Below, piece after piece: positions 54,416-64,000 of a stretch of DNA of 64,000 bases. A program made the position numbers and the translations under genes. The DNA is from Salvelinus alpinus (taxonomy: Eukaryota > Chordata > Actinopteri > Salmoniformes > Salmonidae). The notes beneath the pieces were generated by a model, which saw only the letters and a program-made list of their open reading frames with translations, had not been told where the DNA came from and made no database searches. The DNA lies in assembly GCF_045679555.1 (NCBI RefSeq), contig NC_092115.1:36836728-36900727 (forward strand), written 5' to 3'. The number at the start of each line of letters is the position of its first letter. Positions within the stretch are counted from its first letter, which is position 1.

Positions 54416-54604
54416 ACTTGCCTAAATGACTACAGACCCGTAGCACTCACGTCCGTAGCCATGAAGTGCTTTGAAAGGCTGGTAATGGCTCACATCAACA
54501 CCATTATCCCAGAAACCCTAGACCCACTCCAACTTGCATACTGCCCAAACAGATCCACAGATGATGCAATCTCTATTGCACTCCACACTGCCCTTTGCAG
54601 TGAA
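54416..54604 (+). mobile_element. LINE RT fragment
   Basis: Encodes [20 protein letters not shown] and [20 protein letters not shown] then [19 protein letters not shown], the fingers region of a further fish LINE RT. Open over 63 codons but bounded on both sides by other sequence. The tandem repeat begins immediately after. Confidence 0.85.
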
Positions 54605-55640
54605 GGGTAGTCAGTGAACATTCTGAACCTTGTTTGAGTCACATGACCAAGGACGTATCGAAATTAGAAAGTTTACAAAATTCATCTAAAAATGTCTGAG
54701 ATGAAAATGGACAAACTAAAGAGTGTGCAATATAGAAGGGTAGTCAGGGGACATTCTGAACCTTGGTTGGGGACAGTAGGTCACATGACCAAGGAGCTAT
54801 TGAAATTCTAAAGTTTACAAAATTCATCTAAAACGTGTGAGATGAAAATGGACAAACTAAAGGGTGTGCAATGTCTAGGCCTAATGATTGTACATTCTGA
54901 ACCTTGTTTGAGGTCAGCAGGTCACATGATCAAGGAGCTATTGAAATTCAAATGTTTGAAAAATGTATGTAAAAATGTGTGAGATGAAAATGGACAAACT
55001 AAAGGGTGTGCAATCTGCAGACCCAATGAGTGTACATTCTGAACCTTGTTTGAGGTCAGCAGGTCACATGACCAAGGAGCTATTGAAATTCAAAAGTTTT
55101 CCAAATTAATGTAAAATCACCTGATATGCAAAGGGACAAACAAAAGGGTGTGCAATATAGAAGGGTAGTCAGTGGACATTCTGAACCTTGGTTGAGGTCA
55201 GTAGGTCACATGACCAAGGAGCTATTTAAATGTAACATTTAGAAAAATGTGTGTAAAATCAAATGAGAGGACAATGGACAAACTAAAGGGTGTGCAATGA
55301 GTAGGCCCACTGAGTGTACATTCTGAACCTTGTTTGAGTCAAGTAGGTCACACGACCAAGGAGCTATTGAAATGTTAAATAGTGAACATTTATGTAAAAT
55401 CTATTGAAATTATATTTGAAATTTGAATCTTGAAAAAATTATTTTAAAATCTCATGAGATGCAAATGGACAGAAAAAAGGGTGTGCAATGTGTAGGTCCA
55501 CTGAGTGGACATTATGAACCTTGTTGGAGGTGTGTGGGTCTAAAAAAGTGTGTGCAATGTGTGTCTATGTCATCGGGTTAGCTAGAACCAGTTTTGAAAG
55601 TTTTAGGAGTATTGGTTAAAGAGCTATTGAAATTTGAATA
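54605..55640 (+). repeat. Satellite-like array, unit about 142 bp
   Basis: ACATT(C/A)TGAACCTTG starts at 54618, 54751, 54892, 55034, 55176, 55318 and 55509. Four successive spacings are 141-142; the first is 133 and the last is about 191 because of extra sequence. Each unit also carries GGTCACATGACCAAGGAGC, ATTGAAATT and GGACAAACTAAAGGGTGTGC. No coding frame persists. Confidence 0.93.
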
Positions 55641-56940
55641 ATTTGACTTGTCACTATGTTTACGGTCCCTAACTGTTGTTGGTGGACGTAAGGAAAACTA
55701 CAGGCGAATATCCGTCGAATATCCAACCTGAATCTGTCTTTACCTCAGTAGCTTTCATCACCATTTGTTTTTTTATTATTATTTTTTTAAATTATTATTA
55801 TTATTATTATTATTATTTTTTTTTTTTAGGGGTGGATCAGCTTAATATTGCGGAAAGAATGTTGCTTCCAATGTAATTGTCTGCATCATTTCCAATCCCC
55901 CATATTTTTTGGGGTAAATATATATATCCATACACGCATGCATACATATACACATATATACATACACATACCTATATAGACATACATACTTTTTTAAAGA
56001 ATATACCTTTATTATTATTCCCCGCAACCCTACCACCGCTCCCCCAATTGGAGTAAACTAATAAACACTTCTGCTTTTACCTTCAATTTATACATCTTAT
56101 ACCTATTTTACAGACACAGTCTACTTTATAATAGTTCTCTCTTGTTTGTTCTTAGTCCTTCCTCTATTTCTGTTGTCCATCCAATTTTATTTCCACTTGT
56201 AACTGTGCTATTTCACAAAAGCTCCGCACCTATACACATTTCACAGATCCCGTATGCCCTACATTGTTTATCTTGTTATTAGTCCCACCCTTCAGTTCCA
56301 CTCAACCCTTCCCATCTATCTTCCAACATCATCCATTTCGGATTTTTATTTGCCATATATTTTTCAACTGTGCTGTGATGCTTCACAAAAGATTTGAACC
56401 TTCCTATTCTCATAGCTTCTACAGATTGTAAATTAAAAATAAACATTTTTGCTAAAATAATTATTATATTATTGATTGATTGACTTCATCACCATTTTGG
56501 ATATTTTCATATTTTCAAGTCGGGCACCAATACTCCCAGAAAACATAGGCTACTAGATACTGTACAATGGGATATTATCAACACTAGACGTTTCCTCACC
56601 CACATCTATTTCGTTTATTTTTCTATTATTTTGGACAAAAATCTATTCATCCTTATTTCCACCGCCATCAGATTTAAGCTCCATATCCACTTCTGCCATT
56701 GTCTCATCTCCCGCCGCTGAATGTAAAATGCTAATGCTCGGCGGGCCAGAGTTCAGTTTCCGTTTGCGTTTTTAGAATGACATTTACTGTAGGGAAGGCC
56801 CCGTTCTAATACTTTCAAGCACACTCTTCCTTCTCCCCTACCTTAAAATATCACTGGTCTGATGACTGGACAGTAAATTTGATTTAAATTTTACACCCTC
56901 TCCATATCCCTCTCATCTTCCTGTGGGCAAAAACAGCTAG
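55641..56940. other. AT-rich repeats, no gene seen
   Basis: Contains an (ATT)n and T run at about 55777-55830, a (CATA/TATA)n stretch at 55915-55990, and pyrimidine-rich sequence to 56460 that looks repetitive but unassigned. No ORF with a domain. Confidence 0.4.
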
Positions 56941-56944
56941 TTGA

Positions 56945-57430
56945 TGAGAGAGGTCGAAGGAGAATGGCAAGAATCGTGCAAGCTAACAGGTGGGCCACAA
57001 ACAGAAAAATAACAGCGCAGTACAACCGTGGTGTGCAGAACGGCATCTCAAAACGCACAACTCTTTGATCCTTGTCACGGATGGGCTATTGCAGCAGACG
57101 ACCACACCGGGTTCCACTCCTATCAGCTAAAAACAAGAAGAAGCGGCTCCAGTGGGCACGCGATCACCAACACTGGGCCATTGAGGAGTGGAAAAACATT
57201 GCCTGGAACATGACAGTGAGATCAGTTTACTTGAGTGGCCTGGTCAGTCCCCAGACCTCAAGCCAATAGAGCATCTATTGAGAGATGGAACAGGCTGTTC
57301 ACAGCATGAATGTACCACCGTCCAATCTGCAGCAACTGCGTGATGCCATGATGTCAGCATGGACCAAAATTGCTGTGCAACGTTTCCGACATCAAAACAT
57401 TGACGTAGCAATAAAGGAATCTATATTTAA
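56945..57430 (+). mobile_element. Tc1-like transposase remnant
   Basis: Frames along the plus strand spell ARIVQANRWATNRKI, LLSAKNKKKRLQWARDH, PEWPGQSPDLKPIEHL-like sequence (with changes) and MNVPPSNLQQLRDAMMSAWT. The order is that of a Tc1-like transposase with the first catalytic region and the metal-binding Asp segment deleted. Termini were not found. Confidence 0.7.
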
Positions 57431-57440
57431 CATGTGCGTT

Positions 57441-58135
57441 AAAAATCAGTCAGTGGTGGCCGCCTGGGCAGCTGGGGCCCGTTTCAATTGGAACCCCTGA
57501 AACATATCAAAGCCAGCCCAGGGAAACATATGGCAGGCCTAGTTCTATCACATTCTTTTGTCATTTTCTTACTCTCTTTCTTAAGAGAGACAACTCTCTT
57601 ATTGTGACCTATTTATTATACGTTAAAGCTTTGACGCCCTCTATTGACAAGATACAGGTCTTTACGTAGCCAGGGTTGGATCTCAATATAGCTTCCTCTC
57701 CACTTCCGCTTTAATAATCTACACTGATTTGAATAACTGAACAGGTGAAACCAAAATCCCAGTATCCACCATATTGCTTTCACCTGTCCAGGGTTTTCAG
57801 ATCTGTGCAGGTGAAGGGAAGGAGCCAAGGAGATGAGCCAAGAGTATTGAGATTACCCCAGTGTAAGTGTATGAAAAGGACAACAAAAAAAGTAGGCTTA
57901 GTATGCTGCCTGCCAATTATTCTTGTCAGCAGTTCATAGATAAATACCAACTTCAGTTTGCAGATGACAGCTGCACCCTATTTCAGCCAACCGTTCTTGA
58001 TGAGGTAAGAGGAACCCACCTTACTCGTTTGGACGCTTTCTTATGTTCTTCAAGAGAAAGAGTCAACAAAGGGAGGACAGGGAAGTAGGTTACGTTTTAC
58101 ATCCTCGCTCAAATAATCAATGGTTAGTGCAATCC
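57441..58135. other. No gene seen
   Basis: Short chance ORFs only. A CACCTGTCCAGG...CAGGTGAAG inverted pair near 57780-57815 was noted. No repeat family assigned. Confidence 0.3.
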
Positions 58136-58139
58136 GGGA

Positions 58140-58275
58140 TCCCTGGGACGTCCCTACACTAAACTCTAACCACTACCCTAACCTTAACCTTAACCATAAC
58201 CCTTACCTAAACCTAACCTTAACCGTTTTAAATGTCAACTTCAATGGGGTGACGTCAGAGTCTGGACGTCCCAAG
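58140..58275 (+). repeat. CCTAAC-type repeat with GGGACGTCC ends
   Basis: GGGACGTCCCTACAC at the left, then ACCCTAACCTTAACCTTAACC and relatives, then GACGTC and GGACGTCCCAAGGAT at the right. The inverted GGGACGTCC words frame the array, suggesting a mobile cassette carrying an internal telomere-like tract. A relative is at 52400-52540. Confidence 0.6.
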
Positions 58276-58475
58276 GATTCCGTTTCAAAGAATCAAATCC
58301 AGACAAAAAAACTATTCGGCACAACCCTCCTTTCAGCAACCACAGCAACTTATTTTACAATAGGTAAAGGCTAGGCGGGTAAATCATATATTGCCACAAG
58401 TTCACAGACAAACAACCACCGCAGGCAATCCTAATATGGTAAGAGGTGGAGCGCTGATCTCGCTCGAAGCATCAC
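58250..58475 (+). repeat. Local direct repeat, copy A
   Basis: GACGTCAGAGTCTGGACGTCCC through ACTATTCGGCACAACCC, TTCAGCAACCAC, TTCACAGACAAACAACCACC and GGAGCGCTGATCTCGCT. The same order occurs at 60905-61120. Copy A has about 20 extra bases around 58350. Confidence 0.85.
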
Positions 58476-58769
58476 CGTGGGAAGTAGTTTGGGGGTGGGG
58501 GTGCTGCGATTTTTTTGAGGAGGGGTGAGAAATAAAAAGCCCATGCTAAAGATGTCAATATTGGTCGCTAATACAGGACTAGTAAAGGCTCAGTGCACTA
58601 CTTTTGTGAACAAATTTAAACTAAATGTATTTAAATGTTTACCAGCATTTGTAACTTGAGTCTAAACATTATCTGTACAAAAAAGTGAATCTGATAAACA
58701 GGCTCTGTCCAGTTTGTTTAAATACTTTGCAAATGCACTTTATTTCTATGTGAAAACTGAAATGGTCTA

Positions 58770-58915
58770 TTCATTATTTCTTAGTAGACGCTCTTATCCA
58801 GAGCAACTTACAGTAGTGAGTGCATAGATTATCATACTTTTTCAAACGGGTCCCCCATGGGACTTGAACCCACAACCCTAGCATTACAAACACCATGCTC
58901 TACCAACTGCACATC
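58770..58915 (-). repeat. tRNA-derived SINE with conserved 3' tail
   Basis: Minus strand: the head GTTGGTAGAGCATGGTG (A box) and GGGTTCAAGTCCCATGGG (B box) look close to a tRNA. The 3' part is TGTAAGTTGCTCTGGATAAG and AGCGTCTACTAAG, the tail shared by many fish SINEs and L2-type LINEs. About 145 bases. Confidence 0.85.
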
Positions 58916-59002
58916 ACATCAACACAAACTAACTTTGCACCTTTTGATGTAGCCTAAATGTTTGAGGACAGTGTTTTGTTCTTTCTGAATTCCATTAGAA
59001 TC

Positions 59003-59790
59003 AATCAAATGTATTTATAAAGCCCTTTTTTACATTAGCCGATGTCACAAAGTGCTATACAGAAACCCAGCCTAAAACCCCAAACAGCAAGCAATGTAGA
59101 TGTAGAAGCACGGCGGCTAGGAATAACTTCCTAGAAAGGCAGGAACCTAGGAAGAAACCTAGAGAGGACCCAGGCTTTGAGGGGTATCCAGTCCTCTTCT
59201 GGCTGTGGCGGGTGGAGATTATAACAGTACATGGCCAAGATGTTCAAACGTTCATAGATGACAAGCAGGGTCAAATAATAATAATCACAGTGGGTGTAGA
59301 GGGTGCAATAGGTCATCACCTCAGGAGTAAATGTCAGTTGGCTTTTCATAGTCGAGCATTCAGAGTTAGAGACAGCAGGTGCGGTAGAGAGAGAGAGTCG
59401 AAAATAGCCGGTCTGGTACAAGGTAGCACGTCCGGTGAACTGGTCAGGGTTCCATTGGCGCAGGCAGAACAGTTGAAACTGGAGCAGCAACACGACCAGG
59501 TGGACTGGGGACAGCAAGGAGTCATCAGGCCAGATAGTCCTGAGGCATGTTCCCAGGGCTCAGGTCCTCCGGGAGGAGAGGGAGAGAGAATTAGAGGGTG
59601 CATACTTAAATTCACACATGACACAGGATAAGACAGGATAAATACTCCAGATATAACAGACTGACCCTAGCCCCCTGACACATAAGCTATTGCAGCATAA
59701 ATACTGGAGGCTGAGACAGGACGGGTCGGGAGACACTGTGGCCCCGTCCAACGAAACCCCCGGACAGGACCAACCAGACAGGATATAACC
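59003..59790 (-). repeat. Abundant salmonid retroposon, copy 2
   Basis: Opposite orientation and longer than 21816-22497. It extends further at its 5' side (59640-59790, with CCAACGAAACCCCCGG). The minus-strand ORFs 59131-59517 and 59346-59624 read the repeat and match readings of copy 1, but frames are not conserved between copies. Confidence 0.8.
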
Positions 59791-59994
59791 CCACAGCAGG
59801 GGTTCAAACTGTAGAACCCAGTTCCTACATTTGAATACAAAAATGTATTTTATCAAAGATAACTATGCTCCATTTTATTTCTGGGACCCTCAAGATGACA
59901 AATCAGAGCAAAATGACTGAATGTAAGTGCATTATATACCTTCAGAGGTGAATATATCAAACCAGTTGCCGTGATAAAAGTTTTTTGTTGTTGT

Positions 59995-60140
59995 GCACTC
60001 CCGTTAAACAATAGCATGGTATAGCTCCTGTAAATTGTACAGTGCAGTTAGATTAACAATAATTGAAGCTTTCTGCCCATATAAGACGTCTAATGTATGT
60101 CCTGGGAAATGTTCTTGTTACTTACAACGTCATGCTAATC
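59995..60140 (+). repeat. Interspersed repeat (copy of 14041)
   Basis: CTGTAAATTGTACAGTGCAG to GTTACTTACAACGTCATGC, in the same order as 14041-14170. It runs directly into Tc1-like sequence, as the other copy lies within a Tc1-like element. Confidence 0.6.
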
Positions 60141-60143
60141 ACG

Positions 60144-60830
60144 TTAGCTCCAAAAACAGCTCCAAACCATTATTCCGCCTCCACCAAACTTTACAGTTGC
60201 ATTGGGACAGGTAGCGTTCTCCTGGCATCCGCCAAACACAGATTTGACCGTCAGACTGACAGATGTTGAAGCTTGTTTCAACACTCCAGAGAACGCGTTT
60301 CCACTCCAGCCGACGCTTGGCATTGCATATTGTGATCTTAGGCTTGTGTGCGGATGCTCGGCCATGGAAACCCATTTCAAGAAGCTCTCAACGAACAGTT
60401 GTTGTTCTGACTTTGTTTCCAGAGACAATTTGGAACTCAGTAGTGAGTGTTGCAACCGAGGACAGGTGATTGTTACGCACTACGCGCTTCAGGACTCGGA
60501 TGTCCCGTTCTGTGAGCTTTTGTGGCCTACCACTTCGCGGCTGAGCCGTTGTTGCTCCTAGACGTTTACACTTCACAATAACAGCATTTACATTTGATCG
60601 GGGCAGCTCTAGCAGGGCAGACATTTGACAAACTGACTTGTTGGAAAGGTGGCATCCTATGACGGTGCCACATTGAAAGTCACTGAGCTCTTCAGTAAGG
60701 CCATTTTACTGCCAATGTCTGTCAATGGAGATTGCATGGCTGTGTGCTTGATTTTATACACCTGTCAGCAACAGGTGTGGCTGAAATAGGGTTTCCACAT
60801 ACTTTTGTATATATAGTGTATTTTTCTGAC
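60144..60830 (-). mobile_element. Tc1-like element, catalytic end missing
   Basis: The minus-strand frame 60388-60624 encodes the DNA-binding half (LPRSNVNAVIVKCKRLG; TAQPRSGRPQKLTERDIRVL, including the GRP linker). The frames 60144-60455 and 60139-60375 continue with the first catalytic segment, where WSDE is WSVE. The terminal part near 60790-60828 ends ATACTTTTGTATATATAGTG next to TA. The last third of the transposase and the other terminus are missing. Confidence 0.75.
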
Positions 60831-60904
60831 CACCATACAACCATCTGGTCATAATTCTCACCACTATATTATGTGCTATATTTTGTAGTCTACTGGCCAT
60901 AGGG

Positions 60905-61120
60905 AGAACGTCAGAGCTTGGACGTCCCAAGGATCCCATTTAGACTTTTCAAACAATCAAGTCCAGACAAAGAAACTATTCGGCACACCCTGCCTTTCAG
61001 CAACCACCAGCTAAGCGAGCAAATCGTATATTGCCATTAGTTCACAGACAAACAACCACTGCAGGCAGTCCTAATGGTAAGCGGCGGAGCGCTGCTCTCA
61101 CTTGAAGCGACTCATGTCAT
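60905..61120 (+). repeat. Local direct repeat, copy B
   Basis: Matches 58250-58475 (AACGTCAGAGCTTGGACGTCCC, ACTATTCGGCACACCC, TTCACAGACAAACAACCAC, GGCGGAGCGCTGCTCTCAC). The left neighbour 60823-60904 in turn resembles 61665-61760 (TGGTCATAATTCTGACCAC words). Confidence 0.85.
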
Positions 61121-62859
61121 TTTGAATATTGGAACTATTATGGTTATATATTAAAGGGAAGTTTATACATTTAAGTGATGTTAAGTGATACCATCAGTGG
61201 TGTCAGCCGAGATGTATTATTTGTTGGGGGAAATACAATGTTTTAAATTGTAAACTGATGGTAAATTCCTCTTGAGTTATTATGGGAGATAGCCTAACAT
61301 TGGTTAACATTTGTATTGACAGGATCTGAAAGGGCGATATGATGCTATGGTGGATTTGGAGTGTGAGGGAGAAGTTATGGTGAGACTTGCACTGTTGAAT
61401 AGCATCATTCTATTCTAATCTGAGTATACATATGTTTTCTTTAATCCAAGAGCAAGGACCAATCCTTCTGTGTAATTGTATAAATCCTCTGTGAATGAAC
61501 GCATATAGGCTACCTAGCGCAAGAATGTACTGTTAAGGAGTGTAGCCTACCCTTCCCAGTTGGTAAAACCTGACTGAATTATGACATATTATTCTTGTCG
61601 CAAACTGGTTGAAAATATATATATACTGTATATACTGTATATATATATTTTTTTTACAGTTGGTCATAATTGTGACCTCTATCTGACCAGCTGGTCATAA
61701 TTCTGACCACTACATTATGTGTAATATTATGTAGGCTACTGGTCATAGTTAAGACCTCATCATAACCTGGTAATGACCACCTGACTACAGTTTATTACCT
61801 ACTGTAAAAAGTATTGCAGAGGATAGAGTTGGATATTGAAAACATAATTCATTACATTTCTATTTGTTTCCATAGTCACCAATTAAAGTTTAAATCTGCA
61901 ACATATTCTTACATTTAAAATAGATCAAGCAATGGCAAAAACAAATCTACATCACAATTTATGGCACATCTGCACACAGTAATTGTTTCATAATTCACCC
62001 ACAGACATTACATGCATAGAAATACTGGGAGTATATAAAGGCCCGTTGTTGTATTTGATGAATGATTAATAAGAGTGGTGTGATGGCATAGATCCTCATC
62101 AAGGACCTCTGAGCACATAAGGCGATCTGGAGCGTTGTGGCCCTCTTGAAGAGTTGTGCATTACAACTTTATCATTCCTGAAGACATTTTTTGGACTCTG
62201 CTAAATTAAAGTATTTCCATGGTACTAGTTGAAGAAGTTGAAGAAACTTGTGGCAGTTATAACTTAGCGATATCTTCAAAAAATAGCAACTTTTTTATGC
62301 ATACTTTGCATGTTCCTCCACAACGGCGGTCAGGGGCATATTATAGGACTTTCCAGTGGGCCCGCAACTCATTAACCTCCTACATTTTCTGGCTTTTCAT
62401 GACACTTCAGCATAAAAAGAGAAGAAAATAAATTAATGAATGGCATATTGTGGGCATGCAGGACACAACAGAATAGTAACGCACAGTAAAATATCTTTAA
62501 AAGTCAGAATCTACAAAAAATGTCTCATTGTCTATGTCAAATGTCTCAGCTGCTCACATTTACTTACTACAATGGAGCACACACGAGTGGTAGCAAAGGC
62601 ATGTTTGCTCCTCTGTCCCTTCATATTGAAGTGGGACATTAATTCATTGGTCATCAACCTGAAACATGTTAAAAAAGAGGATATCAATATTAGACAGTAG
62701 TTGGATAATTATTATTTTGAACTAATCTCTAAATTGTAAAGTTTTGCTTACTCTTAATACGTGTTGTAATATTCAAACAACTTTTTATAAAACACACCGC
62801 TCGGTATTCTTGAGGACATTGTCCCGGACAGAGGTTCCCCAAATGGAGGACAGCTTGGC
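61121..62859. other. No supported gene
   Basis: Contains an AT dinucleotide stretch at 61610-61650 and the GGTCATAATT repeat at 61665-61760. The ORFs 62219-62431 (70 residues), 62440-62700 and 62744-62983 (+) lack recognisable domains. The last extends into a repeat. Confidence 0.35.
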
Positions 62860-63080
62860 AGTCTTAAAGGGATACTTCGAGATTTTGGCAATGAGGCCCG
62901 TTATCTACTTCCCCAGAGTTAAATTAACTATTGGATACCACTTTTATGTCTCTGTGTCCAGTATGAAGGATGTTAAGAACTAGTTTCCTGAGCCAATGCT
63001 TATTAGCGTTACCGCAATGCAAGCAGGTATCCATAGACTTCCAGTCATTGAGCTATCGCTAGTCTGACTCTGGAGAAGTA
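62860..63080 (+). repeat. Common salmonid interspersed repeat
   Basis: AAAGGGATACTTCGAGATTTTG, ATGAGGCCCGTTATCTACTTC, TGTCTCTGTGTCCAGTATGAAG and CATAGACTTCCAGTCATTG are words I recognise from a frequent salmonid/fish repeat. No coding capacity. Confidence 0.65.
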
Positions 63081-63379
63081 GATAAAGCGCCCGAAGTATC
63101 ATTTTTAAAAAAAGGTAAAGAGGCAATAAAGAGACAATAAAATACTATATTTTTCAAATGTTGTGTGACTGTCAAATCATTCCTGCAACAAACATTGTCA
63201 GGGAGAATGAGCAAGAGAGAAATGGGAGAAACTTTACATGACTCACCAAGGGAGGTGTCTGTTGAATCAGGACACAAGGGGTTTGCACCTGAAAAAAAAA
63301 GGCGAGTTAAAATAAAATCCTATTTGGTTTACAGACTTAGATTATTAGAAGCAATGCTATTTAAGTTGGATCTACTTAC

Positions 63380-63635
63380 ACTGCACTCTTAGAAAAAAGG
63401 GTTCCAAAAGAGTTCTTTGGCTGTCCCCATAGGAGAACCCTTTTTGGTTCCGCGCATAACTATTTTTAGTTCCAGGTAGAACCCTTTTGGGTTCCATGTT
63501 GAACTTTCTGTGGAAAGGGAACCCAAAAGAGTACTACCTGGAACCAGAAGGGTTCTATGTGGAACCAAAAAGGCTTCGTCAAAGGGTTCTCCTACGGGGA
63601 CAGCTGATGAACCCTTTTAGGTTCTAGCAAGCATC
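63380..63635. repeat. Fold-back GGTTC/GAACC element
   Basis: The left arm (GGGTTCCAAAAGAGTTC...GAACCCTTTTTGGTTCC, 63399-63450) pairs with the right arm (GGAACCAAAAAGGCTTC...GAACCCTTTTAGGTTC, 63563-63625). Inner GTAGAACCC / TTCTATGTGG words are also paired. Typical of a palindromic non-autonomous element. A degenerate relative is at 355-545. Confidence 0.75.
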
Positions 63636-63639
63636 TTTA

Positions 63640-64000
63640 TTTTTTTTGTATAAGATCAGGCAATCATTGGCAGCTGAATAGCATGTCTCTTGGGAAATCC
63701 AGTCTCAGTGAGACCTGATGCAGAGAAAATGTTCATGATCATCAGCATAGCTAGTACAACCCTACTGTAGTTCTTACAAAGCTGGTTAGTAGGAATCTAT
63801 ACACATTGAATATCAGAGTATCAAACAGAAAAAAACTACATTTTGCACAAAAAACTTACTGTCAATGACTATGGATTTAAGGAGTAGTGGTGCTGCTCTC
63901 TCCTTTCCCTAGGATATGGCAGAATAGGTCACTGGTAACTGGTCACTGGTAACGGAGTGGGCCATGCATTAGGTCATTGACTTGTTTCAGGAACTGTAAA
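63640..64000. other. No gene seen
   Basis: Short non-coding end of the window. No ORF or repeat was recognised apart from the small direct repeat CACTGGTAAC near 63931-63951. Confidence 0.35.

Noticed and set aside
54605-55640. Regularly spaced repeats as a CRISPR array
   Set aside because: The units are about 142 bp and similar along their whole length, not short repeats with unique spacers, and the DNA is vertebrate.
58160-58230. Interstitial telomere (TTAGGG)n
   Set aside because: The CCTAACC words are irregular (mixed CCTTAACC, CCATAACC) and framed by GGGACGTCC, more like a dispersed repeat than a true telomeric array.
58770-58915. Functional tRNA gene on the minus strand
   Set aside because: The A and B boxes are good, but a SINE-type 3' tail follows and the acceptor stem does not close, so a SINE is the better explanation. 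The same holds for 225-300, 13426-13866 and 45885-46068.
62219-62431. 70-residue plus-strand ORF after a possible promoter
   Set aside because: No domain or homologue was recognised, and the surrounding sequence has no splice or poly(A) signals that support a gene.

Overview
The window looks like teleost nuclear DNA, very probably from a salmonid. The reasons are the density and kind of repeats: Tc1/mariner elements with salmonid-type termini, tRNA-derived SINEs (one with an HpaI-type tail), several LINE families, long dinucleotide arrays, and genes split into short exons. There are no bacterial operons, rRNA genes, CRISPR arrays or clearly functional tRNA genes. Mobile or repeated DNA fills most of the 64 kb.

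Two host loci can be assembled exon by exon, both on the minus strand. The first (22821-26365) is a lifeguard/TMBIM (Bax-inhibitor-1 superfamily) gene. It appears to be dead: a LINE tail sits inside a coding exon, the last exon lacks an AG acceptor, and conserved residues are missing. A 1.6-kb Tc1 element occupies its last intron. The second (33555-53440) is a ZNRF-type E3 ubiquitin ligase. Its four coding exons join in phase into 252 residues, with a myristoylation-type N-terminus, a C2HC zinc finger and a C-terminal RING. Its introns have absorbed a near-complete LINE with an intact 1086-residue ORF and many Tc1-like elements. Just upstream, on the same strand, is an unrecognised 99-residue ORF (54013-54312). 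A coding-like but broken minus-strand region lies at 4142-5304.

Layout: 0.7-3.8 kb holds a LINE copy with a broken ORF. 4-10 kb has the uncharacterised region, SINEs, a 37-bp tandem array and an L1-like remnant. 10.3-12.9 kb holds two more LINE remnants and a (TG)n array. 13.3-15.1 kb is a Tc1-like element containing a SINE. 16.9-22.5 kb has a near-perfect 136-bp palindrome, a YqaJ-type nuclease fragment, LINE and Tc1 pieces and an abundant retroposon. 22.8-26.5 kb is the lifeguard locus. 27.6-32.1 kb has repeats and a full-length dead Tc1. 32.9-53.4 kb is the ZNRF gene with its repeat-filled introns, including a Tc1 nested in an older Tc1-like element and a pogo-like element inside a hAT remnant. 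54.4-55.6 kb has an LINE fragment and a ~142-bp satellite. 57-64 kb holds further Tc1, SINE, retroposon and palindromic repeats.

The elements interact visibly. A SINE tail resembles the tail of the intact LINE, which would let the SINE borrow the LINE reverse transcriptase. Nested insertions give a relative order of events. The intact LINE carries a 2A-like ribosome-skipping motif behind a hydrophobic leader. All family assignments come from reading the sequence; no database search was run.
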